64,000 nucleotides of DNA from Gammaproteobacteria bacterium (lineage in GTDB: Bacteria > Pseudomonadota > Gammaproteobacteria > Steroidobacterales > Steroidobacteraceae): positions 1 to 64,000 of the forward strand of contig JANYLH010000008.1 in the NCBI GenBank assembly GCA_025357915.1, read 5' to 3'. The position numbers and the translations under genes are program-made. Positions 59,601 to 64,000 of this stretch are shown one piece after another (the stretch's first letter is position 1; each line of letters starts with the position of its first letter). The notes below the pieces were generated by a model that was not told the DNA's origin, made no database searches, and was given only the letters and a program-made list of their open reading frames with translations.

Positions 59601-60695
59601 TCAGTCCGTGCTCACTGGCGCTGCCGTGGCGCCGGCATGCTGCGCCAGCGCCCACTGGACGTGCTCGCGCACCAGCGCGGAAGGATCGGCGCGTCGCGTT
59701 GCCAGTGCCGCCAGCACCTCGGCCGTGGGCGCGGCGTTGCCGAGCGCCACGGCGATATTGCGCAGCCAGCGCTCGTATCCCAGGCGGAAGATCGCGGAAC
59801 CACGCATGCGTTCCTCGAACTGCTGCTCGTTCCAGCCGAACAGGTCCGCGAGCCGGGGGGCGTCGAGCCCGTGGCGTATCTTGAAATCCGGGTTGGCCGC
59901 GTCGCGCGCGTAGCGGTTCCACGGGCATACCAGCTGGCAGTCATCGCAGCCGTAGATGCGGTTGCCGATCGCGCCGCGCAGTCCGACGGGGATCGATCCG
60001 TGCAGTTCGATCGTCAGGTAGGAAATGCAGCGGCGCGCATCGAGCTGCCACGGTGCGACGATGGCGCCCGTCGGGCAGGCGGGGATACAGGCCGTGCAGC
60101 TGCCGCAGTGGGCGCTGCCGGGTTCATCGAGCGGCAGCTCGAGATCGGTATAGATCTCACCAAGGAAGAAATACGAACCCGCTTCGCGGGCGATGAGGTT
60201 GGTGTGCTTGCCGATCCAGCCGAGGCCCGCATTGCGGGCCAGCGCTTTCTCGAGCACCGGCGCGCTGTCGGTGAATACCCGATGGCCGTGGGGACGGGCG
60301 ATCGCGGTGAGGAAATCCGCCAGTTGCTGCAGGGCCCTGCGCATCGTCTTGTGGTAGTCGCGGCCCAGCGCGTAGCGCGAGACGTATCCGAGTGAATTGT
60401 CGCCCAGCACTTCGGCGGCTGCCCGGGCAGCCTCAGGCCAGTAGTCCATGCGCGCGCTGATGACGCGCAGCGTCCCGGGGACGAGTTGTGCCGGCCGGCT
60501 GCGTTTCACGCCGTGGTGCGCCATGTACTCCATGCCGCCGTGGCGGCCCGCGGCGAGCCAGTCGTCCAGGCGGCGCTCGTCTTCGGCAAGCTCGACTCCG
60601 CTCACGCCCACGTGGGCGAAGCCCAGTTCGCGCGCACGCGTGGCCAGCCGGGTGCGAATCGCGGCGGGATCGGCTGGCGGGGTTGGGGTCGTCAT
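59601..60695 (-). CDS. queG: Epoxyqueuosine reductase
   Basis: A 364-residue cobalamin and 4Fe-4S enzyme that completes queuosine in tRNA. Two cluster motifs are visible: CGSCTACIPACPTGAI and CDDCQLVCPWNRYA. The catalytic region RVFTDSAPVLEKALARNAGL and GWIGKHTNLI are conserved. C-terminal HEAT-like repeats follow (LRNIAVALGNAAPTAEVLAA). The ATG at 60695 is used. Divergent from nnr over 31 bases. Confidence 0.95.
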   Translation of the reverse strand: MTTPTPPADPAAIRTRLATRARELGFAHVGVSGVELAEDERRLDDWLAAGRHGGMEYMAHHGVKRSRPAQLVPGTLRVISARMDYWPEAARAAAEVLGDNSLGYVSRYALGRDYHKTMRRALQQLADFLTAIARPHGHRVFTDSAPVLEKALARNAGLGWIGKHTNLIAREAGSYFFLGEIYTDLELPLDEPGSAHCGSCTACIPACPTGAIVAPWQLDARRCISYLTIELHGSIPVGLRGAIGNRIYGCDDCQLVCPWNRYARDAANPDFKIRHGLDAPRLADLFGWNEQQFEERMRGSAIFRLGYERWLRNIAVALGNAAPTAEVLAALATRRADPSALVREHVQWALAQHAGATAAPVSTD

Positions 60696-60714
60696 GGGCG
60701 GCTTCCACGGCCAG

Positions 60715-60720
60715 TATAAT
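60715..60720 (+). promoter_or_regulatory. Consensus -10 box immediately before nnr
   Basis: A perfect TATAAT ends six bases before the nnr ATG at 60727. If used, transcription would begin at or beside the A of the ATG, giving a leaderless mRNA. No clear -35 is seen. Confidence 0.5.
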
Positions 60721-60726
60721 GAGTGC

Positions 60727-62208
60727 ATGAGCCAGGCCCAGGGACTGTATTCGGTGACGCAGGTGCGGGCTTTCGACGCGCACGCGATCACGGTGCAGGG
60801 TGTGCCCGGTTACGTGCTGATGCAGCGCGCGGGGGAGGCTGCGCTGCGCGCGCTGCGCGGCCGCTGGCCCAGCGCGGTGCGCATCGCGATCGTCTGCGGT
60901 GGCGGCAACAACGGCGGCGACGGCTACGTGCTCGGACGCTGCGCGCGTGCTGCGGGACTTGAAGTCACGCTGCTGGCGGTGGTCGCTGCCGAGCAGCTGG
61001 GCGGCGACGCGCGGCGCGCCGCGGAAGATTTTTGCGCCACCGGGGATGTGCCGCGCGCCTTCGCTGCCGCCGAACTCGCCGGCGCCGAAGTGATCGTCGA
61101 TGCGCTCCTCGGCACCGGACTGCGCCCGCCACTGCGCGCGGAGTTTCTCGCGGTGATCAAGGCCATGAATCACGCGGGCGTGCCGATCCTGGCGCTCGAT
61201 CTGCCCTCGGGGCTCGACGGCGACCGCGGCGTGCCACTGGGCGATGCGGTGCGTGCCGACACGACGATCACTTTCGTCGCGCCCAAGACCGGGCTGTTTG
61301 TAGGCGACGGCCCGGAATTCGCGGGCCAGGTGCTGTGCGCTGACCTCGGCGTGACGCCGCCGCCGGGCGAGGCGGGCAAACCGGTTTTGGAGCGGATCGA
61401 CGCGAGCGAGATCGCGCGCGCGCTGCCGCGCCGGGCGCGCGCCGCGCACAAGGGCGATTTCGGCCGCGTGCTCATCGTCGCGGGCGCGCCGGGCATGGCC
61501 GGTGCTGCGCGGCTCGCCGGCGAAGCGTGTCTGCGCAGTGGCGCGGGCCTGGTGACCATCGCCACTTCGCCGGAGAACGTGGCCGCGATCGTCGCCGACC
61601 GGCCCGAACTCATCTGCTTCGGAGTACGTGATGCCGGCGAACTGGCGGCGCCGCTCGCCGCCGCGACGGTGGTGGCGATTGGTCCGGGGCTCGGCACCGG
61701 CGCCTGGTCGCGCGCGCTCTTCGATGCCGCGCTGACCGCTGGCAAGCCGCTGGTGCTCGACGCCGATGCCCTCAACCTTCTGGCCGCCACCGGCCAGAGC
61801 CTGCCGCCGCTCACGGTGGTGACGCCGCACCCCGGAGAAGCGGCGCGTTTGCTCGGCACCACTTCGGCAGCCGTGCAGGCTGATCGCCTGGGTGCCCTGC
61901 GGCAACTGGTCGAGCGGTGCGGCGGGGTGGTCGTGCTCAAGGGCGCGGGCACGCTGGTTGGCGCGCCGGGCCGGATCCCGGCGCTGTGCACGCACGGCAA
62001 TTCCGGCATGGCCGCGCCCGGTATGGGCGATGTGCTGACAGGCGCGATCACCGCCATCCTCGCGCAGTGCCGCGATCCCTGGCTCGCCGCGCGTGCCGGC
62101 GTCGTGGCTCATGCCTTGTCGGGAGACGAGCTGGCGCGACAGGGCGGCGGCCGCGGCATGCTCGCGCTCGAAGTGGCCGAGCGTCTCGTACACTGGGTCA
62201 ACCCTTGA
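60727..62208 (+). CDS. nnr: Bifunctional NAD(P)HX epimerase / ADP-dependent dehydratase
   Basis: A 493-residue fusion repairing hydrated NAD(P)H. The N-terminal epimerase domain (about 1-210) has GGGNNGGDGYVLGR and LDLPSGLDGDRG; the C-terminal dehydratase domain (about 225-490) has HKGDFGRVLIVAGAPGMAGA, LVLDADALNLLA and NSGMAAPGMGDVLTGAI. Both active sites look intact. The stop overlaps the tsaE TTG by three bases. Confidence 0.95.
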   Translation: MSQAQGLYSVTQVRAFDAHAITVQGVPGYVLMQRAGEAALRALRGRWPSAVRIAIVCGGGNNGGDGYVLGRCARAAGLEVTLLAVVAAEQLGGDARRAAEDFCATGDVPRAFAAAELAGAEVIVDALLGTGLRPPLRAEFLAVIKAMNHAGVPILALDLPSGLDGDRGVPLGDAVRADTTITFVAPKTGLFVGDGPEFAGQVLCADLGVTPPPGEAGKPVLERIDASEIARALPRRARAAHKGDFGRVLIVAGAPGMAGAARLAGEACLRSGAGLVTIATSPENVAAIVADRPELICFGVRDAGELAAPLAAATVVAIGPGLGTGAWSRALFDAALTAGKPLVLDADALNLLAATGQSLPPLTVVTPHPGEAARLLGTTSAAVQADRLGALRQLVERCGGVVVLKGAGTLVGAPGRIPALCTHGNSGMAAPGMGDVLTGAITAILAQCRDPWLAARAGVVAHALSGDELARQGGGRGMLALEVAERLVHWVNP

Positions 62209-62690
62209 TCGAACGAGCGCTCCTGGAGGTTGCGGACACCGAATCGCTCGGCGCGGCGTTGGCGCGCAGCGTTCCGTGGGCGGCACCGCAGTCGCTTACC
62301 GTCTTCCTGCAGGGCGCGCTCGGCGCGGGCAAGACCACGCTGGCGCGCGGCCTGCTGCGCGGGCTGGGCGTTCAGGGTACGGTGCGGAGCCCGACCTTTA
62401 CACTGCTCGAGGGCTATGAATCCGCGGCCGGCCGGGTGCTGCACCTGGATTTGTACCGGCTGGCAGGCGGCGCCGACGTGGCGAGCCTGGGGCTGCGCGA
62501 TGAACTGGATCCGGGAGTGCTGCTGCTCATCGAGTGGCCGGAGCGCGCGGCCGGATCGCTCCCGCCCGCCGACCTGAGTATCGAGCTGTCGCTGGCCGGG
62601 GATGGCCGGATCGCGCGGCTCGAAGGCGCGAGCCCTGTGGGAAAGGCGTGGCTGGCGGCAGCGGCTGAGGCCTGGCGATTTCAGAATTGA
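62205..62690 (+). CDS. tsaE: tRNA threonylcarbamoyladenosine synthesis ATPase TsaE
   Basis: A 161-residue P-loop ATPase needed with TsaB/TsaD for t6A in tRNA. The P-loop GALGAGKTTLARGLLRGL, the RSPTFTLLEGYE segment, HLDLYRL and LIEWPERA match the family. It starts with TTG at 62205 overlapping the nnr stop. tsaB is not in the window although rimI is present elsewhere. Confidence 0.94.
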   Translation: MIERALLEVADTESLGAALARSVPWAAPQSLTVFLQGALGAGKTTLARGLLRGLGVQGTVRSPTFTLLEGYESAAGRVLHLDLYRLAGGADVASLGLRDELDPGVLLLIEWPERAAGSLPPADLSIELSLAGDGRIARLEGASPVGKAWLAAAAEAWRFQN

Positions 62691-62715
62691 ATGGAGTTAA
62701 ATACGCTAGCTCCAT
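62691..62715. repeat. Inverted repeat after tsaE
   Basis: ATGGAG (62691-62696) and CTCCAT (62710-62715) form a 6-base inverted repeat around a 13-base loop, directly after the tsaE stop. This 90-base tsaE-amiC gap is AT-rich compared with the surroundings. No T-run follows, so it may be a site rather than a terminator. Confidence 0.35.
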
Positions 62716-62723
62716 GATTAGTA

Positions 62724-62752
62724 TTGAAGAATTATTTTCCTGGGCATAGAGT
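62724..62752 (+). promoter_or_regulatory. Candidate amiC promoter
   Basis: TTGAAG at 62724-62729 and TAGAGT at 62747-62752 are 17 bases apart, 31 bases upstream of the amiC ATG. Confidence 0.4.
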
Positions 62753-62783
62753 GCGGGCCACTGGGCTGGGTTCGAACTATCGC

Positions 62784-64000
62784 ATGTACCGTTGCACCTC
62801 CCGCGCTTTGCTGCCCCTGATCGCGACCATCGCGGTGCTCTGTGCGCCTGCCGCTCTGGCCGGTGCCTACCTGCGCAGTGCCACGCTCGAGACGGCTTCC
62901 GGAGGCACCATCCTGGTCCTCGGCCTGTCCGCGCCACTCCAGCCCCGGCTGTTCTCGCTCGATGGGCCGCGCCGCATCGTGATCGATCTGCCCAACACGC
63001 AGCGCAGCAAGGGATTGAACCTGCCCGCACCGGGCGGTTCGATCAGCGCGCTGCGGGGTGCCGAGCGCCCGCACGGCACCTACCGACTGGTGCTGGAACT
63101 GGGCGACGCGCTGGCAGCGGCACCGCGTCTGCGCAGCCTCGCCACGGCGGCCGGCTATCGCCTGCAGATCTCCCTCGGTGGCTTGCCGCGAACCGCCGCA
63201 TCGCCGGTGGTGGCAGCGTCCGCCGCGGCGCCCCGGGAGGCGCCGCCCCGGGAGGCGGCGCCGGTCGTGCGCACGGTGCAGCCCGCACACAGCCCGGGAA
63301 AGTCCGGCCGCGACATCGTGGTCGCGGTCGACGCGGGCCACGGCGGCGAGGATCCGGGCGCCTCCGGGCCGGCGGGCACGCGCGAGAAGGACGTCACGCT
63401 GGCCATCGCGCGTGCACTCGCCGCAAGGCTCAATGAACATGAGGGCATCCGCGCGGTGCTGACGCGCGACTCCGACCGCCTGATCGACCTGCGCGAGCGC
63501 TTCGAGCGCGCACGCAACGCGCACGCCGACCTGTTCGTGTCCATCCACGCCGATTCGGTGCGCAACCGTGAGATTGCCGGCGCCTCCGTCTATACGCTTT
63601 CCTATCACGGCGCCTCGAGCGAGGCGGCGCGCCAGCTTGCCGATCGCGAGAACGCTACCGTCGGCACGGTCTCGCTCGCCGGTGTCAATCCGGCGCTCGC
63701 TTCGGTGCTGCTCGATGCCGCGCAGTCGCAGATCATGGGCCTCAGTGTCGAGGCTGCGGACGAAGTGCTGGGCGCGCTCGACGGCGTGGGCGCAGTGCGC
63801 AAGAAAGTCGTGCAGCACGCCGGCTTCATGGTGCTCAAGTCCCCGGACGTGCCCTCGATGCTGGTCGAGACCGCCTACATCTCGAACCCGGCCGAGGAAC
63901 GCAACCTGCGCAGCAGCGCCTACCAGGCGCGGCTCGCGCGGGCGATCGAGTCGGGCGTCATCGCCTATTTCCAGCGCCATCCGCCCGACGGCACGCACTA
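62784..64000 (+). CDS. amiC: N-acetylmuramoyl-L-alanine amidase (AmiC-type, partial, 3' end off window)
   Basis: The first 405 codons of a periplasmic amidase that cuts peptide stems from peptidoglycan during cell separation. A signal sequence (LLPLIATIAVLCAPAALAG) is followed by an AMIN domain (about 30-130), a Pro/Ala linker, and an Amidase_3 domain from about 180. Zinc and catalytic residues are in VDAGHGGEDPGA, REKDVTLAIA, FVSIHADS and LVETAYISNPAEE. The gene has not ended at 64000, so C-terminal LysM domains may follow. Position after tsaE is standard. Confidence 0.93.
   Translation, partial: MYRCTSRALLPLIATIAVLCAPAALAGAYLRSATLETASGGTILVLGLSAPLQPRLFSLDGPRRIVIDLPNTQRSKGLNLPAPGGSISALRGAERPHGTYRLVLELGDALAAAPRLRSLATAAGYRLQISLGGLPRTAASPVVAASAAAPREAPPREAAPVVRTVQPAHSPGKSGRDIVVAVDAGHGGEDPGASGPAGTREKDVTLAIARALAARLNEHEGIRAVLTRDSDRLIDLRERFERARNAHADLFVSIHADSVRNREIAGASVYTLSYHGASSEAARQLADRENATVGTVSLAGVNPALASVLLDAAQSQIMGLSVEAADEVLGALDGVGAVRKKVVQHAGFMVLKSPDVPSMLVETAYISNPAEERNLRSSAYQARLARAIESGVIAYFQRHPPDGTH

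Noticed and set aside
60433..62286. 617-codon open frame on the minus strand
   Set aside because: It runs antisense to nnr and beyond queG, with low-complexity composition and no recognisable motif.
62718..63998. 426-codon open frame opposite amiC
   Set aside because: The plus strand carries a clear amidase with signal peptide and zinc residues; the antisense frame has no domain.

Overview
The window is a gene-dense, GC-rich chromosomal segment of a gammaproteobacterium. Gene content and order point to the class: purM-purN-DUF3108, hda next to a CDP-alcohol phosphatidyltransferase, pepA-holC-valS, lptF-lptG, ppsA divergent from ppsR, pcnB-folK-panB-panC, and queG divergent from nnr-tsaE-amiC. 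High GC, frequent TTG/GTG starts, a TonB receptor with a TPR-sulfotransferase beside it, and acyl-CoA/propionate catabolism suggest a Nevskiales/Steroidobacter/Xanthomonadales-like lineage. The taxonomic placement is inference. No transposase, integrase, phage gene, CRISPR array or rRNA was seen, and no gene-free stretch exceeds about 250 bases.

Layout. 1-3094 (minus): a HEAT-repeat serine/threonine kinase followed by a PilT-like ATPase that runs off the left edge. 3213-4883: mrp and dcd. 4887-7319 (minus): purM, purN, DUF3108. 7359-8617: a CDP-alcohol phosphatidyltransferase and hda. 8614-10933 (minus): proS and a lytic transglycosylase. 11025-16309: pssA, a family 4 uracil-DNA glycosylase, rimI, prfC, an Atg22/UMF1-like MFS transporter and a GFA-family protein. 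16328-24926 (minus): a six-gene run pepA, holC, valS, moxR-like, DUF58, TgpA-like transglutaminase. 25035-27151: lptF and lptG, the LPS export permease pair.

27241-31659 is a tightly overlapping five-gene set (CFA-synthase-like methyltransferase, DUF2878, DUF1295, FAD amine-oxidase-like protein, DUF1365) that looks like a modified fatty acid pathway, possibly methylated/furan fatty acids. A glutathione peroxidase-like gene follows. 32227-35516 holds ppsA and its regulator ppsR. 35522-37164 (minus) carries an enoyl-CoA hydratase-like protein and an HSDL2-like SDR, divergent from prpB-prpC-prpD-etfB-etfA (37406-42620), which together suggest propionyl-CoA and acyl-CoA catabolism. A perfect 8-base inverted repeat lies in the divergent spacer.

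42628-46847 is an accessory-looking patch: a secreted TPR protein, a small His/Met-rich membrane protein, DUF6717, a metallophosphoesterase, DUF6940 and an internally deleted ADP-ribosylglycohydrolase remnant. 46917-54868 holds a DadA-like FAD oxidoreductase facing TonB receptor-ALDH-DMT exporter, with a TPR-sulfotransferase upstream. A tRNA-Glu(CTC) at 54937-55012 precedes pcnB-folK-deoxynucleoside kinase-panB-panC. The right end carries queG (minus) and nnr-tsaE-amiC, with amiC cut by the window edge.

No wholly new multi-gene system is proven. The best candidates for something under-described are the HEAT-kinase/PilT pair, the CFA-DUF2878-DUF1295-FAD-DUF1365 cluster, the DUF6940/ADP-ribosylglycohydrolase remnant, and the TonB-sulfotransferase-ALDH-transporter neighbourhood.
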